Shown here piece after piece: positions 34,459-42,534 of a DNA stretch of 64,000 nucleotides. Where the stretch lies: positions 1 to 64,000 of the forward strand of contig CAKUXR010000018.1 of NCBI GenBank assembly GCA_934700615.1, in the 5' to 3' direction. Positions within the stretch are counted from its first letter, which is position 1; every line of letters starts with the position of its first letter. Below the pieces are notes generated by a model. The model searched no databases and was not told the DNA's origin. It worked only from the letters and a program-made list of their open reading frames with translations. The stretch comes from an uncultured Bacteroidales bacterium. GTDB taxonomy: Bacteria > Bacteroidota > Bacteroidia > Bacteroidales > UBA932. The translations under genes were made by a program, and so were the position numbers.

Positions 34459-37215
34459 TCATTTTCCGCGTATCCTTGCTGCATATTTGCCTGGAGTTTC
34501 ACCAAAGGTGTTCTTGAAGACAGTGATGAAATATGCCGGAGTCTGGTATCCGCATTGTTCAGCAATGTCAGAGATTGGCATCTCAGTGTCTTTGAGCAAT
34601 GCGCAGGCTTTTTTCATCCTCAATGTCTTGATAAGTTCAACTGGCGACTTCCCAGTTATGTTCTTCAGGCGCAGATGAAGATTTCCTCTTGAGCAGCAGC
34701 TGTCTTCCGCCAAGTTTTCCACTGTAAATGCCGCATTCCCGATATTGGCTTCTATGCAGTTGATTGCGGAAAGCAGGAATCGCTCGTCATCAGGCTTCAA
34801 GTTATATGTGGAATCCACGTACATCTCGATTTTGCTCTTCTGCACCTTCTCCTCGTAGTTCTTGGTGAGCTGGGCGATTTCCACGTCCTTCATCTTCTGC
34901 ACTTTACGGATATACCACAGTGTTAGGGCGGTGATTCCGGAAATTACCAGAAGCAGTGCCAGAATTTCCGCAAATGTGCTTTTGTACCATACCGGTCTTA
35001 CCCTGATTTCCAGTCTGAGCGCGTGTTCGTTCCAGACGCCGTCGCTGTTCGCCGCTTTCAGAAGGAATGTGTATCGTCCTTTGGAAAGGTTGGTATAGGT
35101 CGCTTCCGTGCCTCTGGCGTCATTCCAGTTCTTGTCAAGTCCTTCCAACATATAAGAATATCTGCAACTCTTCTCCGAAATCATATCAGGACATGAAAAA
35201 CCTAGGGTCAGTGAGTTCTGCCAATGTTTCAGGACAATCTTCTCGGTGATACTGATGTTCTTGTCGAGTATCCTGGACTTGTCTCCAGGCTTGATTTCCA
35301 CGTTATTGACTATGAGTTTGTCGATAATCGGCCTCTTGGCTATGGTGTTTGGGACAATGTCTTCCGGATTGAATGTCTCCATGCCGTAAATGCCTCCGAA
35401 ATACATCCTTCCTGTCGTGTCTTTTGTGTGTGCGCCTGTATTGAAAAGATCGCATCTGATACCGTCATCGTCTCCGAATCTTCTTATTCCGCCATTGGAT
35501 GGGGCATATCTGTAAAGTCCGTCATCTGAACTGATCCATAGGTTTCCGTCATTGTCCTCTTCGATCCCACGAATCGTGCTGTTCTGGAATCCGTCCGGAT
35601 GCTCAACTGTACCTTTTCCTGTTTTCTCGTCAATGCAGGCAAGACCATCGATGGTTCCGATCCATATTTTCCCGTCGTATGACTGGTAGATGCACTGAGT
35701 CTGCACAATGTCGTTGAACTTGTAGCCGCCGGTCTTGTCCAGAGTGTTGTCCTCATTGACAATATATTTGGAAAGGCTCTCTTTGGCCCCGATCCAGAGC
35801 TGGTTGTCCTTATCCTTGCACAGCGACAGGATTCGTGTCAGTCTTTCGGGACTGGTGTATTTCAGGTTGATTTTAGCGGAAGCATCATTTTCAATGTCAT
35901 AGAGGTATAGCCCTATAAGTGTGCCGAGCCACAGTTTTCCGCCATTGGCAGGAATGATGCACATTATATCCAGTGGTGCTTTCAATTTTCGTGTCAATCC
36001 TTTTTCTATATCTATCTCATGCAGGCCTTGAACCTCTCCTCCTGCATACGCCTTTTCCCCGTTTTCGCTTACATGGACACTCCGCATATTGTTGAGAGCA
36101 TAGTGTGAAACCTTTCCGGTTGGATCAAAACGATAGAGTCCATCGTTACGCGTGCCTACCCAGAATGCGTCGAAATCATCATGTTTCAATGTGGTTATGA
36201 TCTTGTCCTGAAGCCGGAACCTGTCCTGGGCATAAGAGCGGAATTTGTCACGTTGTTTGTGCCAATACATTGCACCGCTGTACTCAGTGCCGATCCATAC
36301 GCCTCCTGAAGAATCCTTGAACAGACTTCGGATATTATTGTCAGGCATGATTCCCGGAGCATATCGGCCTATCTTGCCGTCCTGGTCCATAATCATCACT
36401 CCGTCAGTCGAACCTATCCACAATTTTCCGTCATCGTCTTTGCAGAATGCGAATACTTCGAGCCATTTGTCGCTGCCCGTGTCGATTTTCGTGCTCGTCC
36501 TGTTTTTGAAATCGACCAGCATCAGGCCGTTGCCTTTGGTGCCCACGTAGTATCTGTCGTCTCCTGCCGGATATGGTACGATTCCGAATCTCGGCAGTTC
36601 AATCGGTTCGTAGTTGCGTATGAGAGAGTCGCATGAAAACCGGAGAGATTCGATGGCCTTGTCCCTTGTGCAGACTATTATCCGGTCTCCGTCCTTGCAG
36701 ATTGAATAGTAGGTCAATGATTTGCCTTCCAGTTTGATTTCTCTGGAAGAGTCAGTATTCAGGTCGTACAGGAATGTGGCGTGTCGAGTGGCCGCAAGGT
36801 ACTTGTTGTCAGCTACTTCCATTACGCATTCCACTGTTACAGCATCCTTGATGCTGATTCTTTGGAAGTCATCTGGCTCCTCTCTGTAATAGGAGAGCCC
36901 TGAGGAATTGCACACCCAGAGTCTTTCCTTCGAGTCAATGAAGAGGTCATGGACATTATTGCTCTGAAGACTGTTCCTGTCATTGTGCCTATGCCTGTAA
37001 ATCGTGAAGTCTGTCCCGTTGAACCTGTCGAGTCCGTCAGCTGTCGCAAACCAGATGGTTCCGGATGAGTCCTGCTGTATGTCAACTACCGCATTGTATG
37101 ACATTCCGTTTCTGACGGAAAATTGGGTGAGTCTCTGGCGGATAAATGAGTCTTGGCCTGATGTTCCATATAAGGAGAGCAGGAATAGTGTCAATGTAAA
37201 AAGTGTTCGTTTCAT
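34459..37215 (-). CDS. Membrane regulator: beta-propeller, Y_Y_Y, TM, AraC HTH without kinase
   Basis: A 918-residue regulator built like the ends of a hybrid two-component sensor. Signal peptide, about 1-20; Reg_prop beta-propeller, about 25-650, with repeats such as GTIWFATADGL; Y_Y_Y domain, about 660-740; one membrane helix, about 745-767; a charged coiled segment, about 770-800; AraC DNA-binding domain, about 806-918 with NLHLRLKNITGKSPVEL and ISDIAEQCGY. There is no HisKA, HATPase or receiver domain, so binding outside would have to be passed directly to the DNA-binding part. The frame is intact. It is divergent from the EEP/SusCD genes it probably controls, and a paralogue lies at 52114. 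Confidence 0.88.
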   Translation of the reverse strand: MKRTLFTLTLFLLSLYGTSGQDSFIRQRLTQFSVRNGMSYNAVVDIQQDSSGTIWFATADGLDRFNGTDFTIYRHRHNDRNSLQSNNVHDLFIDSKERLWVCNSSGLSYYREEPDDFQRISIKDAVTVECVMEVADNKYLAATRHATFLYDLNTDSSREIKLEGKSLTYYSICKDGDRIIVCTRDKAIESLRFSCDSLIRNYEPIELPRFGIVPYPAGDDRYYVGTKGNGLMLVDFKNRTSTKIDTGSDKWLEVFAFCKDDDGKLWIGSTDGVMIMDQDGKIGRYAPGIMPDNNIRSLFKDSSGGVWIGTEYSGAMYWHKQRDKFRSYAQDRFRLQDKIITTLKHDDFDAFWVGTRNDGLYRFDPTGKVSHYALNNMRSVHVSENGEKAYAGGEVQGLHEIDIEKGLTRKLKAPLDIMCIIPANGGKLWLGTLIGLYLYDIENDASAKINLKYTSPERLTRILSLCKDKDNQLWIGAKESLSKYIVNEDNTLDKTGGYKFNDIVQTQCIYQSYDGKIWIGTIDGLACIDEKTGKGTVEHPDGFQNSTIRGIEEDNDGNLWISSDDGLYRYAPSNGGIRRFGDDDGIRCDLFNTGAHTKDTTGRMYFGGIYGMETFNPEDIVPNTIAKRPIIDKLIVNNVEIKPGDKSRILDKNISITEKIVLKHWQNSLTLGFSCPDMISEKSCRYSYMLEGLDKNWNDARGTEATYTNLSKGRYTFLLKAANSDGVWNEHALRLEIRVRPVWYKSTFAEILALLLVISGITALTLWYIRKVQKMKDVEIAQLTKNYEEKVQKSKIEMYVDSTYNLKPDDERFLLSAINCIEANIGNAAFTVENLAEDSCCSRGNLHLRLKNITGKSPVELIKTLRMKKACALLKDTEMPISDIAEQCGYQTPAYFITVFKNTFGETPGKYAARIRGK

Positions 37216-37260
37216 TATATGTCGTTTTAGCCGCCTCGCTGGCTGTTTTAGCGTTATTGA

Positions 37261-37307
37261 TACAAATTTATAACTTTATTTTCTATTTATTGTGACAAAA
37301 TTGAAAT
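37261..37307. promoter_or_regulatory. Paired putative operator boxes A1 and A2
   Basis: Box A1 TACAAATTTATAA (37261-37273) and box A2 GACAAAATTGAAAT (37294-37307) start 33 bases apart in the gap between the regulator and EEP genes. Near-identical boxes lie at 38840 and 38862 upstream of the second EEP gene. A1 contains CAAATTTA (37263-37270), which is TAAATTTG on the minus strand and could be the -7 element of the regulator gene. The boxes may be regulator binding sites, part of a divergent promoter, or both. Confidence 0.5.
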
Positions 37308-37328
37308 CAAAGTCATAACAATGCATAT

Positions 37329-37336
37329 TACCTTTG
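37329..37336 (+). promoter_or_regulatory. -7 element of the first EEP gene
   Basis: TACCTTTG matches TAnnTTTG. No TTTG lies at the usual spacing (ATTG at 37300-37303 is 25 bases away), which fits an activator-dependent promoter. It rules out the longer start at 37321, which overlaps it, and supports ATG 37405. Confidence 0.6.
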
Positions 37337-37404
37337 TAAAGTATGGGGATTTAGTGCGTTCAAAACCGCATATCATAAGAATTAATACCAATTATAGTCA
37401 CTAT

Positions 37405-38829
37405 ATGAAAATAAGAAATTTGTTATCCTTGTCAATGTTAGGCATAATGATTATGTTGTGCTCGGATGTTGTTTGTCTGGGAGCGGAAAGCCAGAAGAAG
37501 GCTTCCTATATTCTATCATTGAACGTTGGTGGCCCTGCAAGAGAGGTTGTTGAAACTCCGCCATTTACGGAAATCGACGGTCTCCATAATGTGAAGATTT
37601 CAGTAAGGTTCCGTCCCGATGTCGGTTTTGATGATGTTCTTCTTTTCTCTGTAATCAATGGCGGAACTATTACTTCTGCCACTCTTGACGGAAAGACAAT
37701 TCCGGATAGCTTTATAGAATATATAGTCAACAGCGCCAACCTCCGTTTGCCCAAGGACTTGCTTCCGCTTCCTGCTTCGAAGGCGAGTCAGCGTAAATGG
37801 CACAAATTGGAATTGAACGTAAGGAACGCATCCAATTCTTCATGTCTCAAGTTGACAGGTGAGTCAGCCGATTCCTCAAACCGCGCTTTCTTTGTGGACT
37901 CTATAGAGGTGAGCGATATGGGTGAAATGCAGCGTTCTACGCTCCGTGTGCTTTACTGGAATATTCAGAACGGAATGTGGACGGATCAGCCGAATGGTTA
38001 CCGGAACTTCATCGCTTGGGTGAAGAAATATGATCCTGATGTATGTGTATGGTGCGAGGCGGCTTCCATATATAAAGATCATTCAGGACAGAAAGCTCCT
38101 GCAGAGGAAAAATATCTTCCTGCAGGATGGACAGAGCTTGCCGGAAAGTATGGTCACGCCTATGTTGCTATGGGCGGGCATCGTGACAACTATCCTCAGG
38201 TGATCACTTCCAAGTATCCTATTGAAACACTCCTCAAGATTACCGATACTGATCAGCCTGGCAGACCGGTATCTCATGGTGCGGGTGTACAGCAGGTGGA
38301 TGTGAATGGAAAGAAAATCAATATCATTACTTTGCACACTTGGCCTCAGCAGTGGTGTTATACCGCCACTCCGGATGAAAGGAAGGAAAGCAGAGCCAAG
38401 TTTGAGGGTGACAAGTATCGTGAATTCGAGATGAAATATATAGTTGACCACACTGTCAATGCTCCTGAATTCTCTTCTCAGACAGAATGGCTTATGATGG
38501 GTGACTTCAACTCTCCGTCAATGCTTGACGAGTGGTATAACCGGATACTCGAGAAAACTCCTACCAAATATCTCTGCCAGAACGTGATCAGGGATAACAC
38601 CACTCTCGTGGACATTATAGGAAATTACTATAAGGGATACTTCATGTGTTCTACAGCAGGAGTTTCACGTATAGACAATATGTATGCTTCCCCTTCGATG
38701 TATTCGAAGGTCAGGAATGCCATGATACTGATTGACTCCTACACGACACTCAGAGCTGACAGCACCTATCCGTCGGGCTTCTATCATCCGTCTGACCATC
38801 GCCCGATTCTTGTTGACTTCGAGTTGTAA
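37405..38829 (+). CDS. Secreted endonuclease/exonuclease/phosphatase enzyme, short form (EEP1)
   Basis: A 474-residue exported hydrolase. After a signal peptide (about residues 1-25) come a beta-rich, jelly-roll-like module (about 30-178) and an EEP domain (about 180-474). The metal and catalytic residues are all present: Asn186 (YWNIQNG), Glu218 (WCEAA), His311 (LHTWP), Asp367 and Asn369 (GDFNS), Asp464-His465 (SDHRP). EEP enzymes cleave phosphodiester or phosphomonoester bonds (DNase I, sphingomyelinase, inositol phosphatases). It is closely related to the next gene but lacks about 340 N-terminal residues, and no clear lipobox is visible. Substrate unknown; nucleic acid is my leading guess. 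Confidence 0.85.
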   Translation: MKIRNLLSLSMLGIMIMLCSDVVCLGAESQKKASYILSLNVGGPAREVVETPPFTEIDGLHNVKISVRFRPDVGFDDVLLFSVINGGTITSATLDGKTIPDSFIEYIVNSANLRLPKDLLPLPASKASQRKWHKLELNVRNASNSSCLKLTGESADSSNRAFFVDSIEVSDMGEMQRSTLRVLYWNIQNGMWTDQPNGYRNFIAWVKKYDPDVCVWCEAASIYKDHSGQKAPAEEKYLPAGWTELAGKYGHAYVAMGGHRDNYPQVITSKYPIETLLKITDTDQPGRPVSHGAGVQQVDVNGKKINIITLHTWPQQWCYTATPDERKESRAKFEGDKYREFEMKYIVDHTVNAPEFSSQTEWLMMGDFNSPSMLDEWYNRILEKTPTKYLCQNVIRDNTTLVDIIGNYYKGYFMCSTAGVSRIDNMYASPSMYSKVRNAMILIDSYTTLRADSTYPSGFYHPSDHRPILVDFEL

Positions 38830-38839
38830 TGAAGTTTGA

Positions 38840-38875
38840 TACAAATCTATAATCCGATTGCGACAAAATTTAAAT
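38840..38875. promoter_or_regulatory. Paired putative operator boxes B1 and B2
   Basis: TACAAATCTATAA (38840-38852) matches box A1 at 12 of 13 bases. GACAAAATTTAAAT (38862-38875) matches box A2 at 13 of 14. Their starts are 22 bases apart, against 33 in the A pair, a difference of one helical turn. Box B2 starts 34 bases before the -7 element, as A2 does (35). Confidence 0.55.
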
Positions 38876-38895
38876 AGTTTTGAGATATTGCGTGC

Positions 38896-38903
38896 TATCT
38901 TTG
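38896..38903 (+). promoter_or_regulatory. -7 element of the second EEP gene and Sus operon A
   Basis: TATCTTTG matches TAnnTTTG. No TTTG lies at 19-21 bases upstream (one lies at 13). The ATG at 38972 is about 70 bases downstream. Confidence 0.6.
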
Positions 38904-38971
38904 TTCTGTCTGACAAACGGTATGTTTTCGGACATAGGACCACAAGAACTAATACCTATTATTATTCACAT

Positions 38972-41437
38972 ATGAGAAACAGAAAAATGTTATCTATTCT
39001 GGGCATGATGTTCATATTATGTTCAGCAATTTCCTGCAAAGGAGATGACAAACCTGACCAAGGCGGGACCCCTTCGGACAGGAACAATACCCACGGAGAT
39101 CCTATTTCCGTGAACAATGGAAAAGTCAGGTTCTTCATTGACATTGACAAAGATGCCCCTCGGCTCAAATCCGGAGTTTCCTCCGGGGATTTGACGGGCT
39201 CGGCTGCCGCAGTTTATGTCAATGGTACAAAGTATCAGCTGACTGCAGACGAGAACGGGAACCTGTATGCAGATGTTTTCGAAAATTCACAAGGTTCATA
39301 CACGGCTTCATTGGCCTTTGAAGGAGGCGAGAAGTGGTATGGTTCTTCTCCTACCATTGACTTTGCGATTCCGGTAGGTCAGTTTGCCGGTTCGGAGTCA
39401 TTGACCAAGATTCCTATGTTCGCCGATTATAGGGAAGAGACTGGCAATAAATTGATTATGAAAGATGTGACCGGCGTTCTGTCGCTGCACATAGGCGGAT
39501 CGGAGAAGATTGCATCCGTGAAGATCGAGAAGGCCGGTTCTGTAATGAGCGGACAGTTCCTCAAGACTGCTGGCGGACTTGTCCCCTCTGGAAATGTGGC
39601 GGATTTCGTCTCATTGAACTGCACGAATGAAGGCGAATTCACTCCTGCCGGCTCTGACTTTGTGTTCGTCCTGGCTCCAGGCGATTATTCAGGCGCCAAT
39701 CTCGTCATCTGCACTTCCGACAGGAGAGTGATGAGAACTGGCATTGACATTGACGTGAAAGCCAATGAACTTGCGACTGAAAATATTGATTTCAAGGCTG
39801 ATGAGAATGTTCTCTGGTATGACGGATTCGATCTTTGCACATGGGGCGGCAATATCATGGGCGGTTCTGAGGCTGCCGGTTTCGCTCCTTCCGCAGAGGC
39901 GATGACTACTTCCGGCGGAGCTTCAAGACAGGGAACCGATTTCGCATTGTCAGCGATAGCCTATAATGTTCCGGGTACAGGTTTCATCCAGGATTCTTGG
40001 GACCAGATTTCCGGAAAGACTGTCGGAGAGGCACATAAAATGTCTGACAGCTATGTGAACAGCAGGAATCTTTCCGACTATACATATCTGTTCAGGACTC
40101 AGGAATTCCAAGGTGCCATGGGGGTCGCTTTCGGAACTTCTGCCAGAGGAATTTTGGCTACTCCTGCTTTCGCTTCAATTTCAGGTTTCCGAAATGTCAA
40201 GGTTGTGGTAAGATTCTGCCCTAATGCGGGTTTCAGTGACCAGATTCTTGCATCTATAGTGAATGGCGGAATGATAACCTCTGCCGTGCTCGACGGAAAG
40301 GCTTTGCCTGAGAACTCTGTTTCATATATAGGAAACAGCGGCAACGAACTTATACCGACGAGCAGCATTGAAGTGCCTTCTTCTATGGCTGACCCTCAGG
40401 AGTGGCACACATTGGAACTTACCGTGAAGAATGCGACAAATTCCACTTATTTCTATATTGCCGGCAATGCTACAACCAGCGGCAACCATTCTTTCCTGGT
40501 GGATTCCGTAGAAGTCATTGACCTGGGTGAAAACCAGATGCGTTCGACCTTGCGCGTGCTTTACTGGAATGTCCAGAACGGCATGTGGGCCGACCAACCT
40601 AATCAGTATAGGAACTTTATCGCCTGGGTGAAGAAGTATGACCCTGACGTATGCGTATGGTGCGAGGCCGCTTCCATCTATACGGATTACACGAACAAGA
40701 AGGCACCGGCTGAGCAGAACTTCCTGCCTGCGGGCTGGGCTGAGGTGGCAAAGCAGTATGGACACAACTATTCGGCGCTCGGAGGACATCGTGACAACTA
40801 TCCTCAGGAAATCACTTCAAAATATCCTGTCACTACGCTTCTGAAGATAACGGATACCGACCAGGAGGGCAAGCCGGTTTCACACGGATCCGCTGTGCAG
40901 CAGGTAGATGTCAATGGCAAGAAGGTGAACATTGTAACGTTGCACACCTGGCCTCAGGCGTACGGCTATGGCGTCAAGAAGGCGGACCAGGAAGCCAGCA
41001 AGGCCAACAATGAGGGTGACAAGTACCGTGAGTATGAAATGAAATATATCGTGGACCACACTGTCAATGCCCCTGAGTTCGCTTCCCAGACTGACTGGCT
41101 TATGGTGGGAGATTTCAACTCCAGGTCAATGATAGACGAATGGTATTACCGCATTGCGGACAAGACTCCTACCATGTATCTCTGCCAGAATGTGATAAGG
41201 GATAACACATCGCTTGTGGACATCATCGGAAACTGCTATCCGGGATGCCTTGTATCTTCAACAGGAGGAAATTCTCGCATTGACTATATGTATGCTTCTC
41301 CTTCGATGTATGCGAAAGTCAGGAATGCGCTTACCATAATCGATTCGTTCACTGTGGTGAAGAATGATACCCAGTACGGTACGGGCTTCTGTTTCCCTTC
41401 TGACCATCGTCCGATAATCGTTGATTTTGAACTGTAA
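38972..41437 (+). CDS. Surface lipoprotein endonuclease/exonuclease/phosphatase enzyme, long form (EEP2)
   Basis: An 821-residue lipoprotein. The signal ends SAISC, followed by KGDDKPD, acidic residues typical of surface-exported Bacteroidota lipoproteins. Residues about 35-340 are beta-rich with no family that I can name; about 345-525 is the jelly-roll-like module shared with EEP1; about 527-821 is the EEP domain. Catalytic residues are intact: Asn533, Glu565, His658, Asp714, Asn716, Asp811, His812. The YRNFIAWVKKYDPDVCVWCE stretch is almost identical to EEP1, so the pair is a tandem duplication. I chose ATG 38972 because the longer frame runs through the promoter. It heads the operon ending at 52012. 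Confidence 0.87.
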   Translation: MRNRKMLSILGMMFILCSAISCKGDDKPDQGGTPSDRNNTHGDPISVNNGKVRFFIDIDKDAPRLKSGVSSGDLTGSAAAVYVNGTKYQLTADENGNLYADVFENSQGSYTASLAFEGGEKWYGSSPTIDFAIPVGQFAGSESLTKIPMFADYREETGNKLIMKDVTGVLSLHIGGSEKIASVKIEKAGSVMSGQFLKTAGGLVPSGNVADFVSLNCTNEGEFTPAGSDFVFVLAPGDYSGANLVICTSDRRVMRTGIDIDVKANELATENIDFKADENVLWYDGFDLCTWGGNIMGGSEAAGFAPSAEAMTTSGGASRQGTDFALSAIAYNVPGTGFIQDSWDQISGKTVGEAHKMSDSYVNSRNLSDYTYLFRTQEFQGAMGVAFGTSARGILATPAFASISGFRNVKVVVRFCPNAGFSDQILASIVNGGMITSAVLDGKALPENSVSYIGNSGNELIPTSSIEVPSSMADPQEWHTLELTVKNATNSTYFYIAGNATTSGNHSFLVDSVEVIDLGENQMRSTLRVLYWNVQNGMWADQPNQYRNFIAWVKKYDPDVCVWCEAASIYTDYTNKKAPAEQNFLPAGWAEVAKQYGHNYSALGGHRDNYPQEITSKYPVTTLLKITDTDQEGKPVSHGSAVQQVDVNGKKVNIVTLHTWPQAYGYGVKKADQEASKANNEGDKYREYEMKYIVDHTVNAPEFASQTDWLMVGDFNSRSMIDEWYYRIADKTPTMYLCQNVIRDNTSLVDIIGNCYPGCLVSSTGGNSRIDYMYASPSMYAKVRNALTIIDSFTVVKNDTQYGTGFCFPSDHRPIIVDFEL

Positions 41438-41451
41438 CCAATCATTCAATT

Positions 41452-42534
41452 ATGTTCAATAAAAACTTGTTGAGGCTCTATGTCCTGCTTTCTGCAGTGA
41501 CCATGATGTCATGGTCTTGCGACAAGTTGGACTCAAACGGGCCCAGAGGCGAGTATATCTCAGTGTACTTGTCCAAAGATCTTCAGGAAGGTGACGAACC
41601 GGTTTCATCCCTTTCTGTGCCTTGCGCAGGCGGAGATTACAAAGTTTATGTAAAGTCTGACATTGACTTCGAGACTGCATGGCAGGATGACAAGCAGACC
41701 CCGTGGGCTAAGATTACCAATGTCGAGAAGGATGGCGAGTGGAGTGTGGTTCACCTTGACATTGCCCCGATTTCTGACAAATGCTATTATACCAGACGAT
41801 CGGGAACTCTCATGCTTAAGGCGCCGGAGATTTCTTTCGGTACGTTCCTTACTGTAAACCAGGGACTTGTGGCCAGAATGTCATCCGATTTCAGCTGGCT
41901 CAAATATGGTTCTTCAAGTCCTCTCTCTACAGCCGGCGAGGTTCATATCAGCAAGTGGACAGGTACATCCCAGAAATGGGAATCCTCCGTCTATAATGAA
42001 GGTGTTGCTCCTGCTTGCTACGGAAAATACGGCTGGTTCTATATCGGTGATGAACAGGGAACCGAGGCTGACGTCATAACTCCGTATATGAATGGTATTC
42101 AGGCTGATTCTCTGCTTATGGTCTCATTCAAGGCTGTTGCCTATACGTCTGAGGCAGGTGCCCATGACCAGGCAAAGCTCAGGGTTGAGGTCCTGGGCGG
42201 AGGCGTGATTCAGGATTTTGCTGAAGAAGGCAGGACATACATTGACATTGACCTGAGCAATTTCAGCGTGGATGATCCTACGACCATTTCGACTTCGATG
42301 TGGGACAATGGGCTTTCCGCATTCAATGTGTTCGTGATTTCTACAGAAAAGAGTCCGTTCACAGGTGATACGAGAATCCGTTTCATTACTCCTGATGGAG
42401 ACAGAAAACCCAACAGGGTGGCTATGGATGCCATTTATGTCCGCAAGTATGTCATCAATGAGGACGTTCAGGATGAGGATGTATTTGCGGCCAACGGAGG
42501 CAGCGGACGCGATAAGATAACAGTGAAAAAGTAG
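41452..42534 (+). CDS. Sus-locus surface lipoprotein (BACON-like plus jelly-roll)
   Basis: A 360-residue lipoprotein with signal ending SWSC. Residues about 30-130 resemble a BACON-type immunoglobulin-like domain (VPCAGGDYKVYVKSD, then TPWAKI and a final VNQGL). Residues about 150-345 form a second beta-sandwich, ending MDAIYVRKYV. It has no catalytic motif that I can see, so it probably binds substrate at the surface like SusE/F proteins. It is a paralogue of the lipoprotein at 55265. It lies 14 bases after EEP2 and abuts susC with no gap. Confidence 0.75.
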   Translation: MFNKNLLRLYVLLSAVTMMSWSCDKLDSNGPRGEYISVYLSKDLQEGDEPVSSLSVPCAGGDYKVYVKSDIDFETAWQDDKQTPWAKITNVEKDGEWSVVHLDIAPISDKCYYTRRSGTLMLKAPEISFGTFLTVNQGLVARMSSDFSWLKYGSSSPLSTAGEVHISKWTGTSQKWESSVYNEGVAPACYGKYGWFYIGDEQGTEADVITPYMNGIQADSLLMVSFKAVAYTSEAGAHDQAKLRVEVLGGGVIQDFAEEGRTYIDIDLSNFSVDDPTTISTSMWDNGLSAFNVFVISTEKSPFTGDTRIRFITPDGDRKPNRVAMDAIYVRKYVINEDVQDEDVFAANGGSGRDKITVKK

